From NCBI GenBank assembly GCA_013397845.1, contig VZTG01001078.1:599291-663290 (forward strand): a DNA stretch of 64,000 bases. Direction: 5' to 3'. A model generated the notes under the pieces. The model saw only the letters and a program-made list of their open reading frames with translations. It did no database searches and was not told where the DNA came from. The position numbers were made by a program, and so were the translations under genes. This document shows, piece by piece, positions 48,103 to 60,205 of the stretch. Each line of letters starts with the position of its first letter. Within the stretch, counting starts at the first letter, position 1. The stretch comes from Melanocharis versteri (Eukaryota; Chordata; Aves; Passeriformes; Melanocharitidae).

Positions 48103-50175
48103 TGTCCTTAAGTGTCAGGATGAAGCCTTGACACCCAATTCTGACACATATGAAAAAGAAAGTCTAAAATGAAATGTTTAATCTAGCCTTTTCAGATGAG
48201 CTGAGAGCTAAAATGAGCATATATGATTGTTCCTGCCATAGCAGTGATTTGCAATCAATTTCTAAATCTTTTTCAGTTCCATAATTTTTGCTTCAGTAGA
48301 ATTCTATGAAAAGCATTCATCGGAGAAAATTGATGGGATGTCTTTAAAGGACATTGCCTTTCACAACAAATTGCCTCATTGTAAAATATAATATTAAGCA
48401 AATCATAAAAAGTTTGTTTTGAGTGTTTGCCACTTGAAACCGGAAGTAGGCAGGAGCTGGATTTTTGAATTACAAGGGAACTCAGAAATATTGTAAATGT
48501 GATTACAAAATATAAATACATAGGACTGGCTCTCCTTAGTTCCATAGGTTAAGTCATCATTCCCTCTTTGCCTTTCCTGTTGTTTCTGGAATCGAACAAT
48601 TGATTCAACCACCAGTGACCTTATCCAGAATTAACTGAAATCAATGGCATTAGTGGATTCTGGAGCAGACCCAAAACCAATGCGTGTTCAAGGGCTTTTG
48701 TATATCCTTAATCACACAAGTAAGCCTCTGCAAATTTCGATTCCAGTGGATCCAATCATTGAATCACTTCTGCAGTGTTTAACTTCACATATGGACAGGG
48801 GTCCCCTGCTGGATATTGAAAGTGGTCTCTATTATGAGGAGAAGGTTATTCCCATAATCTATTTCTGATGAAAGCATGTATTTGTACAGGTGTCAGTGAA
48901 CCAGCAGGGCTGGCAGCTAATGGGAAGGCTGGCTAATTTGCACTCTCCTGCTGCCTCTTTGGACATGTCGCTGTGTGTCAGCAAGCAGAGGTATCGGCTT
49001 GTGAAACACACATTCCTCTGATGCAAGCATCTGGCTTCTTGGCAGCCAAGTCGTGACAGGTTCTGCGGCAGCTGGGATGGCCCCACGCTCCTTCAGATGG
49101 TTAAATAGTCTTGTTTTTCAGCCTAGCTGTTTGTTTTCCTGCTGCACTCCTGGATGGAAGCCCGTTTGCCCTTTTAATCAATGAACTGGCCGTTGGGTTG
49201 GAGTAATCAGCCACATTTCTGTGCATGTCAGAGCAGAGATTTTTGCCCAGACATCACCAGCCCCACAGCCCTGTGCTCTTGACTCCATGCTTAACCTTGT
49301 CCTGCTTCATCCTGACACCTAGCACACCAAAGGAAGGATTGTCTTCCCAAACTGAGAACAAGCACTAGAACAGCATTCTTCATCCCTCAGTCATGGGATT
49401 TCCTGGATTTCATAGCTCCTGCTTTGTTACAGGAGACGGTATTCAGATCAAAAAAGGAATACAATTTATTTATTTCAGATGGCTTTATAAACTGTCCTCC
49501 CATGTGCACGCACCAGATGGAGATAAGGATCTGGCTGGAAGCTTTAGCCTTACGCTGTGTGGCACAGAGGTAACAGCACATCAGATTATCGAGAGAAACA
49601 ATTCTTCAGAGAAGATTCCATAAATCTGAAATAAATTTTATTTAAATTGCCTTTAAACATATTATGCAAATCCACAACATAACGAGCAGTTCCAAGTAAT
49701 TCCCTTGAATAAATGAACACATGGCACTACTAACACCAAATGTGATAATGCAGTATTAAAAGGAGTTCTCACAGGGATACCACAAAAATCGAAAGCTGTC
49801 ATCTACCTCTCAGCCATTTGTAAACCACCTCCACCTTTTCGCTCTAAATGATAATCTGTCTCTCCTTTTTTTCCTATGTACTGCTGCTTGTGGAGGGAAA
49901 ATAAGTAATGAACTGATTTGGACAGGCTACATTTTCCCTTGGCAGCGTTTTACTCTTCGCTCTTGTGCTTGCCATATGAAGCTCTTTTTGTGGGGTGCAG
50001 CTACTCTTCTTTCTACACTCACCAGAAGAGAGAAAACTCGCAAAAAAGCCAAATCCTACGCCTGCCACAGAGGAGGGAACAAATCTTCCCTGCCATCTCC
50101 CTTCACGTGTTCCATTGATGGCTTGGTGAGGACCTAGAAACAATCTGATCAGTCCTATCACCCACAGTTTGCCAA
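48103..50175. other. Single-copy sequence, nothing recognised
   Basis: An open frame at 48644-48868 (plus, 74 codons) begins with a peptide word resembling a retroviral protease active site, but lacks every other retroviral feature (see rejected items). No LTR, primer-binding site or other ERV trace is visible. Confidence 0.55.
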
Positions 50176-50222
50176 ACACACACACACACACACACACAGA
50201 CACACACAGACACACACACACA
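50176..50222. repeat. Interrupted CA microsatellite
   Basis: A CA array of about 47 bases with two AGA interruptions (50198-50200 and 50208-50210 region), dividing it into three CA blocks. On the minus strand it generates a Cys-Val repeat in two overlapping open frames, which are artefacts of the microsatellite. Confidence 0.95.
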
Positions 50223-53200
50223 GATGCTGTTAACCACTTCTACTGGCCAAAATGATGCCTGTGGAAACAAGACATCAGTGTCACCACAGGCTCCAACCAC
50301 ACCAAGCCACACATATCCAGAGTGACCAAAATCAGCACTCAGCACCATCCTGTCTTAAAGGAAGTAAGAAAACAACAGTCCCAAACCAGTCTGAGATATG
50401 TTACTATAATTTAAAGTTCTCTTTGGGTCTTTCCATTCCATCTTGAAAGCAGGGCAGGTAAGAACCGCTTCCAGCAGATGACTTAGTAAATGAGAGCTGT
50501 AACAACATGCCTGGTTTTAATACCATGTAATTCCATACTATGACACACAACATAAATTGATAAAAACCCTCTCATTTTAATGAATGACTGTTATCAAGAA
50601 GAGGCTATCTGAAATGCATTGCCAGTACTCTGGTCTCTGAACGCCCATAAAATCTGCAGAAAGTTCATCCATGTCACGGGTAGAATATTCAAGGGTTAGG
50701 CAGCTTGCTTAAAGCCCAAGAAGAGCCACCAACAGATTAAAGTCTAGGAATTACTGCTCCCACCACTGCCAGTGAAGCCCTGGACCATACCGTGAACTCT
50801 TACTAGAAGGTAACTGAGTGCAAGCCCTCAGGCCTCTCAGCTCTCCTCTGGAAAAAATCCTGGGCTGTAGAAAGCTGTACTAATAAAGAGTACACACACT
50901 AGGATTTCAACAGTATGCTGTGATTACTTTAAATCTGTGAACACAACAACTCACAACAGCTAGCAAGACACTTTCCAGGAGAAGACACCAAAGTGTCTCT
51001 TTGAGAAAAGGAGGATGGAGAAGCACGAAATTGTTTTATGAAGAGAAAGGTTTCTTAGTCTTCCTGCAAGGTAAAAAATGCCTCCATCCTCTTCCTCTGG
51101 ATAGAAAAGGACAGGTATATCAAACAAAAGCTGTTCTGGTTTACCACACTGCCTTCTCCACTACAGTGCTGAAGATTTTATTGCATGCTATAAAGAGAGG
51201 AAAAACTCATCTTGTAGTCATATAAACACAGTGAACAACACAGAATAAGTATCAATTACTTTTGCAAGTTTCAGTGATAGCTTCAAACCCTGAGGATAAT
51301 TTCAAATGGTATGACGAAGACTTCAGTTAGATTAAAACATCAAAAGCAAACTAGCATTCAAAACCAAACAAATTCATCTCTGCTGTGGAAGTTACAATAA
51401 ATTTTCTGAACTGGCAGATTTCCCTCCTAGCTGTTCAGCTGTTCCTTTCCCACAGGTAAAATAAGTCAATCTGTTTGAGAAGACAATTTGCCACCCAGCT
51501 TACTTAATGCCACACATTAAAATTAAATGACTGACTAATTTTGTTGTCAAAGAGCTGTTTTAATGGGAATTCATGGTTAAAAGAAAGAACCGCAATAGGG
51601 AAATAAACTCAGATGATGCTGACTTCCATGAGAATTAGATCTAAATAAAATAACTGTCCAACTTCTTGCCTCTTTTTACATGGAACTTTTCTCAAATCCT
51701 TCAACAGGTCCCTGCATATATGTCATTCCCCATTTACTTTAATCCTATGATCCAAATTTGGCTCAGGGATGTGAGTATAAACACAAACACGACTAACAGA
51801 AAACAGTAGATCCGTGATAAATTTTTATTCATCTGGAATTAAACACAATAAATTCTTGTAGCTTACCAGCAAGCCAATATAGCTGCATTTTCCATTTCCC
51901 TTGTGCCAACATACGTGGCTATGGAAAGTGCGTGGCAGTGCTGCTGCTGGGTGTATTCACACAGTGCTGTGCAATGCCTTGCAGAGACATTTGAAGCAGC
52001 TTTAAATAAGTTACTTTGGTTCTGGAAAGCAACTTGGCCACGTTAGTTCCCTGCATGGAGCCCAGCACAGGAAATACCCTCAGGAGAGGCCTATGGGAGC
52101 ATTACAGTCCTGCCCCAGCCCAGGGAGCAGGTTCAGAGCCAGCTCAGTCATCTCCACACCACACTGCCCTACAACCACAGAAGTATTTAAAGTGTTCATT
52201 TTGCTTTCAGAAAGAAACAGGAAAATTCTTTATAGTCACAGCGTAAGTCACAACCTGAAAAGCCTTTCCTAGCCATGGTGTGAGCTCATTTGATTCATCC
52301 TAGAATACCATCCTTAACTGAAAGAATAAAAGCCACTCTGAGGTGGAGTACCACCTTTGAAATGGTCTGTGGGAGCATGGAGCAAGACTGGCTTTTTGAT
52401 CAAATGAAGGGCTAAGGCTCAGGCCATTCACTGGCCTTTGCCTGCGAAGGATCAAGAAACCCAAGTGCACACTGCCCAGTGCTGCTGGGGTCTGCTCCAT
52501 GTTCCCTCGATTTCAAATAACCTTAGCAATTCAGGTGAGTGACCTAACCTGTTTTCAAAGGCTAAGTGCCATGCACTTAGCTTTCATACACTCATGGATA
52601 CACATGTATTAATAACAGGGATTAGCTGCCACTAGCCAGAAACACTTGCTTACAATATTTGGAATATCCTGAAAATGTGAAACCTTCATGATTTTAACTC
52701 AGATATTCTTGCTCTACTTTATGTTCTAGGTTGCTTTTCTGGACGATTTGGGTCAAGTCTTGTGTGTTGACCTAGAGGTCAGCCATGGCAGACACCTGGA
52801 ACAGCTTAAGTCTGCTCTGCCCTGCTGTTGTTTCCTTATCCCTCCAAAATTACAGATACAGCAGTTCCCAGCATGCAGAAGTGTATCTTACTCTGTATGA
52901 CTGGGTGTTTTCTGTTAGTATTGTTTATGTGATGCCACAGGTAAATGGACAATTGCAAAGAATTTTAAATAAGGCCCATTGTGCTCATTGTCTCCATTTC
53001 ATTTCAGAGCTCTTCCAAATATCCCAGAAGTTTGGACAAGAAAAATTTCTGCTGTGCTCTGGCTTTGGCATATGTCTTTTAACAGATGGAAATTATTGTT
53101 ATGCAGCCTTAGGTCATACCAGGATCTCTTTTTGTGTCTGTAATGAGGCCCAATTAATACCTAAGACCTTCTGCCACTCATAGGATTTTAAAATATCAGG

Positions 53201-54162
53201 ATTTCAGCCAGAACTGTAATGCTGATGTGTGCTTTTATGATATAATCTAACTGTAATTACCTAAACCAATATGAACATAATAGTCATTCTTATTCTATAG
53301 GAAACTTGGGTATTCCACTGTATTCAAAAAATGCTTACTCTAAAAGACTTTTCTCGTTCCCATTGCAGGGTCAGCATTTCACCTTATGTGAAGTGTAGTT
53401 GCAAATTAGAGAAATTAGAGTAATTATATTGAGCTAGACAGTCTTTGGGCTGGTCTCCATGAAAGTTTTGCTGCAAAATAAGACAGGACAGGAAGCTGTC
53501 ACTCTGTGCAACCTTACCATGTAGCATTAGAAATATCTGCACCGAGACATGGCGTAGAATAGCTATTTTGTAATGATTTACTGCTAATTTTGTAGACAAA
53601 GCCCTAAAAGCAGGTTTCTATTTTTAGGGCTTATGCCTTTCAGAAGCTTTTACATAAAATGACAGCAATGAAAAACTTTATTTACAAAATATTCACAGAT
53701 TGATACTTAATTATAGCTTATTCACCAAACAGGACCTCCAGGGTTACCATAACTCCTAAAAAAGTCGGGTCATGAATGCTTGAAATGCCTACAGTAATTT
53801 TTGAACTTTTTCTTGGGTATTAGAAGCTTGCACTGAATATTTAAAAATTCTGGGCAAATGATAAGATGACACTTAACTTTACAGCTCACCTTTTCCTCTT
53901 TCTCCACCTGCAGCACTGGGAACCTCCTGTGATAAATCACAGCATCTTTGCTGAATCTGATAGACTGTTCACTAACTGTGGTTTCCAGCTGCTGCCCAGC
54001 ATACCTGAAAATTTCCACCAAACTCAGCATCCTGGCCATCATGCTTGAGACAGATTAAGACAGAATTAGATTGCCCAGATGCATTACAAAAGAGAAATTT
54101 ACAACCAGGTCTAAACTGAATGTTATTTAAATATAGTGAAATTAATGTAAACAATCTTGGTA
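50223..54162. other. Single-copy A/T-rich sequence
   Basis: No gene or transposon is recognised. The longest open frame (52785-53183, plus, 132 codons) is hydrophobic and cysteine-rich but matches no family I know. It lies in a CpG-poor stretch without clear splice or promoter signals. Confidence 0.55.
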
Positions 54163-54191
54163 TCTTCTTTCCCCTCCTCCCCTCCTCTCCT
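54163..54191. repeat. Pure pyrimidine tract
   Basis: A 29-base run of only C and T, including TTCCCCTCCTCCCCTCCTCT. The opposite strand is G-rich with two G4 runs. Such tracts can form triplex or weak quadruplex structures, but nothing indicates a role. Confidence 0.85.
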
Positions 54192-55020
54192 GAGAAATAA
54201 TCAATGACCAGATAGTTGGCAAGATAAACAGTAAATGCCACTGTAATCAAATGGGTGCTATGCACCAGAAATGGTAAATATAATGACAGGAGTTGGTTTA
54301 CTATTATACAATATGATTTTAAAAAATATATTTCATTACTACTGTCAGAAACTCTGCTAAAAATAGGTTATTGAGTTGCATTTTTTCTACATGACAGATA
54401 AATGTAGGAATGTAGCATTCACAAGGAACTGTTTGTACTAGGCACTGTATTTCCTCTCCACCCAACAGAACTTCCAGAAGAACATCATATGAATTTTGCA
54501 AGTATATCAAGGAGATAATAGACACCACAGGCTGTAAAAACTGGAAGATCATAGACATGCAAGTATATGCAGGTGCTACAAGCAAACTACATTTTCTTCC
54601 TGCCAAAAAGGCCTCTCTAATCTCCAAGCTAGTTAAAATGTCCTCATGGCTCCAATATTTTCCCTGCAGCCACAACAATTTTTTAAATACATATGCAGCC
54701 ATTTGATTTTATCTCCTAAAAGGACAAACCCAGTAAGTGAACGTCCATCAACTCCCTTGAAGGTTACATACATTTTATATACATCTTGCAAATTAGCCAG
54801 CAAACTCAGGTTCTCTGTATAGTTATTAAAATCCTACCACCGCTTTTCAAGACAGAGAAGGAAGAATGTTGATTTTAGCTATTCAGGCATAATTGTCCCT
54901 AAATTGAGTGGAGAGTCAAACCATATGGGGGCATTAAATGATTTCAGGTCATTGCTCCACTAGATCATCCCCAGAGCGCTGGTTTAGTTCAGAGATGTTT
55001 GGTGTCAGGAGCTGAAACCA
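54192..55020. other. Single-copy A/T-rich sequence, nothing recognised
   Basis: An open frame of 127 codons (54319-54702, minus) has no domain resemblance. No repeat is recognised. Confidence 0.6.
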
Positions 55021-55290
55021 CGGTTGCTCATTACCCAAGCAGCTGCTTAGGGCGAGACGCCCCATGGGTGCTGTCTGACACCAAGGCACTCAAGCCAACA
55101 CGGGTTTAATTTACTCAAAATAATGGTATCGTCATGCCTTGTACACCTGAAAGAATGGCCCTGCTTCCGTGGGGAACGGCGGTGTTTGGTGCTATGAACT
55201 AGAAAAGCATTTGTCCCAAACAATGCCAAAGCTGAGGCGGAGCGGCGCAGCTCCCGTTCTGACTCTGCTGTTCCACACCTCCTGGCCTGG
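55021..55290. other. Secondary CpG-enriched patch
   Basis: About 12 CpG in 240 bases (55021-55260) by hand count, against very few in neighbouring sequence. They cluster at 55052-55060, 55168-55180 and 55237-55256. It is weaker than the patch at 26 kb and probably does not meet island criteria over its whole length. An 84-codon minus-strand frame there has no recognisable features. Confidence 0.35.
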
Positions 55291-58200
55291 CTGGGTGGCA
55301 CTTGGCTTCTCCAGAAAATGCCAAGAGCTCACCTCAGAATGATTAATGCCACGTCTTCTAACCTGGAAGTATTCATTTTTTACAGATACCTACAGAAAAC
55401 TGTTGTCCTCAAGCTGGCGTACTCTGGAAGCATTTTTGAGGAAAACAACAGAAGTGTTGGGAGCAAGGCAGCAGCAGAGACACTTCCCAAAGAAGATATT
55501 CACCTGCAGTATCTTCCATCTGAATTTGTGTCAGTGCTCAAGCCCTCTAACCAGCCACCTCAGCTTCACAGAAATCTTTTCTGGGAATTACACAACGACC
55601 AAGTGCCTGCACCTTACCACAACACTTACTCCTTGCTGTAGAATTTAAGCTTTAATTAAAAGTTTCTACACCTTATGCCTGCAAGGAAAATTTATCAAAA
55701 CGCAAGCAGAACATAAACCTTCAACCTATATAAAGCTTGAGGCAGCAGCTCGGAAATTCTGTTTTTCTTCTTTGCACATTGTTGAAGTGAAATCACAGCA
55801 TTTCCTAAAGGCAGCTTCACTGAAAACACCAGATTTTTAATAAACATTAAAGTGCAGTTCTCAGGGGGTTTTTGCCACCCTTCCCAAAGCAGCCTAAAAG
55901 ATCTCTTCAGCCTCACTATTTTTCCCTCAACAATCCCAAAAGAAAACCTACACTTTTTTGCTATCTAAAACATATTTAAAAGCAAGATATTGACAGACTA
56001 CAATAAATTGTACTGAGCAACAGCAGAGTGGATTTATTTAGCAGAGCTTTCCAACAGGCAGGTTTTGACACATGTGCTTAGGCAAAATCTCCTTCCTTCC
56101 AGAAAAACTTGAGCTGCAACCAAGAGTTTCAGGAAATGCTGCAAGATGTTGGAGCTGGGCAAGGACCTCCATGGGGGAACAGCTCTTGCCTCACGAGCCT
56201 CTGTGTCACAGACACTGGCACAAAACTGCCTCTTCTCCGTGTATTAAACACCGCAGTTAAAAGCTGACAGAATGACTGTCGATGTGTAAGGGAATCCATT
56301 ACCTTCCATGGGTTTTGGGCATATGTACCATGAGCTGCACCACATCAAGCACCACCAAAGGAGAAGCGCTCCACAAAGAACAGTCCTGAACAATATCCAA
56401 AGCCACAGGACAAACCTCACGCAGCTCATCCCTACCACGCAGTGCCATCTCAGACTCCAGAACAAGAGTTCCCAGCCTCCAGGGAACAGCAGACAGACAT
56501 TTCAGTCACGGCACACTGCGGAGGGCGTGCAAACCCAGGTTTGTCTCAGGACAAATCCACAGAAACAGCAAGGCATGGCAGCGATTTCACAAATCCACAG
56601 TCACTCGTGTCACAGCTTCTCTTTCCACCGAGCCCAAAGCTGCACAGGGAGCTGTCAGCAGCCACAACCTCTCTCCCCATCCCAGGAATGCTCTCCCGCC
56701 TCCTCCCCTGTTCCCTATCACAGCTCAGGGTGACTCAGCTCAGCTCCCAGGAGGAAAATCATCCCTGCTGCTCACGCACATGAACTCTACCTGTCCACAA
56801 CGATACACATGCACTTCCGAGAAACCTAAAAAGGGGGAGAAGAGAAATCCACGGGGAATGGTAGGACAGAGATGGACTGGCACACACAGCCACAGCTAAT
56901 CTGCATTAAAATGGAGTTACATCCATGTAAGAAACATGGGTTTCCAGGAAAAAGGCTGCTATAGGATCTTCCATTGCACATCATTCAGTGCAGTGAGGTG
57001 TGCTGTGCTTGCACAAAGTGCCCCCAAATTTTTGCATATTGGTTTTATTCTTTACTCTAATGAAAGAAATAAAGCTATTAAACTTTCCTCATACAAAAAC
57101 CAAATTTATCTTCTATACTGAGTGAAGTGTATTGACATTGCAATGCCACTGCTGCCCACTGAAGAGTTTTATAGTAGACAACTCTTTTGCACAGATTTGC
57201 TTCAAAATCTCAGACACCTGTGCACTGTCACAAATTTCTCCAATATTTATGGAGGGTCACTCACGTAGTTACTCTGAAAGTACCTTCATGGGACTATACG
57301 GTTCAAAGGAGGAAAACAAGGGGAAATCCAGTGTGTCACCACTTCTCCTACCTTAACTGAATGCCAGAGATTGCCCCTTACTCCCGTTTCTCTTCCTTCA
57401 TTCCTGTTCAAGTATGAATGATAGCATCCAGTGGACATACCCCTGGGAAGAATGGAGCTTCCTCCACCATAGAAATTCTGCTTTTATAAAATGCTTACAG
57501 CTGCTAAGTATCCTTATAACATGCTAGTTTCCAGTTCAAAGGATAGTGCTCTGCCTCCACGACACTCAGCTCCCATACTGGTGCTAATAAGAGGAATTAG
57601 GCTCAGCTCTACCTACACACTATGCCAGAAACAAAAAGGAAAAAAAAACCCAAACAACTCAGTGGTCCTCACTCCTTTCACTGTAAATACATTTTCTAAT
57701 ATAATGTTCCAAATCACACATTCATGGGCTGGTTGTGTGCAGGGTCTGATAAATCTTCAGCCAGTTCAAAATTAACATGCATTGATATAAGATCAGTCTA
57801 TGAAAGTGAAAGGTTTGAACAAGTGGGAACAACTTCAGTTTGTAGTTAGGGCAGTGCTTTGTTGTATATACAGACCTGAGCAGCTCTGGAACCAAGGCTG
57901 GTGCAAAGATGGGAATTAAGCTGAAACATGAGGAAGCTCTTCTCACTGCCACTGGCATTACGCAGCTGCCATCAAAGAATGCCTCTCACCTGAATTTTTT
58001 CAAGACACAAAAATAAATTACCACATGAGTCACCATTTCTTGGTTTCTTTCTGAACATGAGCACATGCAAAAATTTTATAAACCACTTTGTGCAATACAA
58101 TTTCTAGTATGTTGCCAAAGACGCAAATTACTGAAAAAGCCCATGGGCCCAGGCGATGCTGCATGGTAGGGAAATATTTGTATTTTGAGCTCTACCAACT

Positions 58201-60181
58201 CTACTGTCCAAGATATACTGCTGTAACCTCTGAACACATCAGAGGATTAAAGAGTTAACAAAAACATAAGAAACTGCACAATTAAATAAAGTACAATCTG
58301 TCACTCAGATATTGGAAATGGACTATGAAGATGCCAGTATAAGTGCATGTACTTATATACAGAGAACACTTTAAACAGTTGACCATGATTTATACATGCT
58401 GCAGCTGTCACACACACTATTTCTGACATCCAAAGAGCCCATGCATACTTTCAGTGGAAGAAATTTCTAGTTATTTGCCATTTCGTAGGACTGTAAATCA
58501 CATAAATGCTCATATTATTACCACGCGCTCTGACAGTTTGCATCAACAGACCATCTTGGAAGAATTACAGTGATGAATTATTGACAGTATCTCATATAGC
58601 TGGCAAACATTTATTTGAAATGCTATGGTACAGAACCTGCCTCTTTCCGGTCTTGAGATTGACCCTAATGTAAACTCTAGCATACAACAGATCAAAAAAT
58701 ATATAGCCTGGATCTCAATTTGTGATCTCATTTTTATCATTCGATGGTTCCTATAAAGATTGTTTATTATTGATGTGAAATGCTGGAACCAAAATATCCT
58801 GTAGCTGGAAGCTGGAAGTCTCAGTAACTGAGTCAGAGTGACTCTTCTGGCCTTCTCTCAATATGCTTTATTTCTTCTATTGAATAAACAAACAGTCCCA
58901 TTCTGTAACGACAACATGAGCCAGGATTTTCCCATACTGTTTTGACAGATGTTGTCAGGGACTGATTACAAAAACCTGTACACCTAGCAGATATTTACTG
59001 CTGTGATATTCCATACTATAACTGAACTACATGCAGAATAAACTAATGTCACAGGAAGCTGTGCTAATGAAAAGCCTCTGACTATGGAAATTAAACTGCG
59101 AAATAACTTTTCCAACTGCAGCAAAACTATTTTTAAAGGTACTGGAGATAAAAATATGTTATTTGGTACATTGTACTGATAGTGCACAGAAAACAATGTT
59201 GGATTGATTACCGAAATACCTTAGTCTTTGGTTCAGGCACTTTGCAGGGAAACATCCGGTCCTTTTCCAAAAGTCTCAATAGTCCAAAGCCCTCAGCCAG
59301 AACAGCCAGACCAACGCCGACTGCTACTTGGCTCAGTACATGCAGTTAGAATTTAGTCTATTAATTATGTTTTTGTGCTCTGTTTTTACATGTAGGTGGA
59401 AAATTCATCAAAGCTGGTGGGGCTGAACTATAAACAATTATTTTAAAGGGTTTTTTGGGGTTTATGTTGCAGGAGGGTTGGGAGAGGATGCTGTTTCACT
59501 GGCCTTACCCATGCATTATTTTAAAAAACTACATAAAAGTAGACTGAATCCCCACTGCAATTACACACAGAACTGTGAAACAGGATGATTTTCTATTATC
59601 AGGTGTTAATGTGCCCTTTGTAACTGTTAAAAGGAAACCCGAGACACTGCACCATCATGGGTTGTCCTTTTGGATGCTACTTTTCAGGCCTGTAGCCCTC
59701 ACTGGCCCTGACATTTACTTGTTAAATAGGAAATCACAAAGTGACTACCAAGAGGACAATATTCTTTCGAAGCTCAGGGAGAATGAGCAGACATCACAGT
59801 GAGGGTATTTGGACAGGTTGATTAATAATTCTGGAAATTAAAAACCTGTATCTCCGTATGACTGACCGAAGAGATATGACATCACTTTGTCTGTACAGAA
59901 TGAGGCACGGCACAATTCATGTGTACAAGTATATTTCCTCAATATTTCTCTACATTCCACAGAAACAGATCTGCATGTATGTGTGCATACACACTGAGGG
60001 TAAGGTTGAAAGAATAAGTAGAGATAAAAGGGTATCAACACTACACTGTGCATTTGCAACAACTGAATCCTTGTGTGATTGGTTGGAGGAAGATCCTTAC
60101 GTGATATGAGCCAAAAAGTCTAAAAATGTTCAGTGATCAAAAGTTTTCACTACTCTCTCTAAAAAAATACTTCCTTTGGTT
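55291..60181. other. Single-copy A/T-rich sequence
   Basis: No gene or transposon is recognised. A more G+C-rich and proline/serine/glutamine-codon-rich patch at 56300-56780 gives overlapping plus-strand open frames of 141 and 113 codons. Their composition is that of low-complexity translation and I see no domain. Confidence 0.55.
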
Positions 60182-60205
60182 AAAAAAAAAAAAAAAAGAG
60201 AGAGA
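60182..60205. repeat. A16 tract followed by a short GA run
   Basis: Sixteen A, then GAGAGAGA. No retrotransposon body is recognised next to it. Confidence 0.85.

Noticed and set aside
48644..48868. Open frame starting with a peptide word (ALVDSGAD) that resembles a retroviral aspartic protease active site
   Set aside because: No flap or second conserved protease block follows, no other retroviral coding trace, LTR or primer-binding site lies nearby, and the frame is only 74 codons. A chance match is more likely than an endogenous retrovirus.
49874..50348. Cys-Val repeat proteins on the minus strand
   Set aside because: They are direct translations of the CA microsatellite at 50176-50222.
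52785..53183. 132-codon hydrophobic, cysteine-rich open frame
   Set aside because: It could suggest a secreted or membrane protein, but there is no convincing signal peptide and transmembrane pattern, no family match, and the DNA has no coding-like periodicity that I can see.
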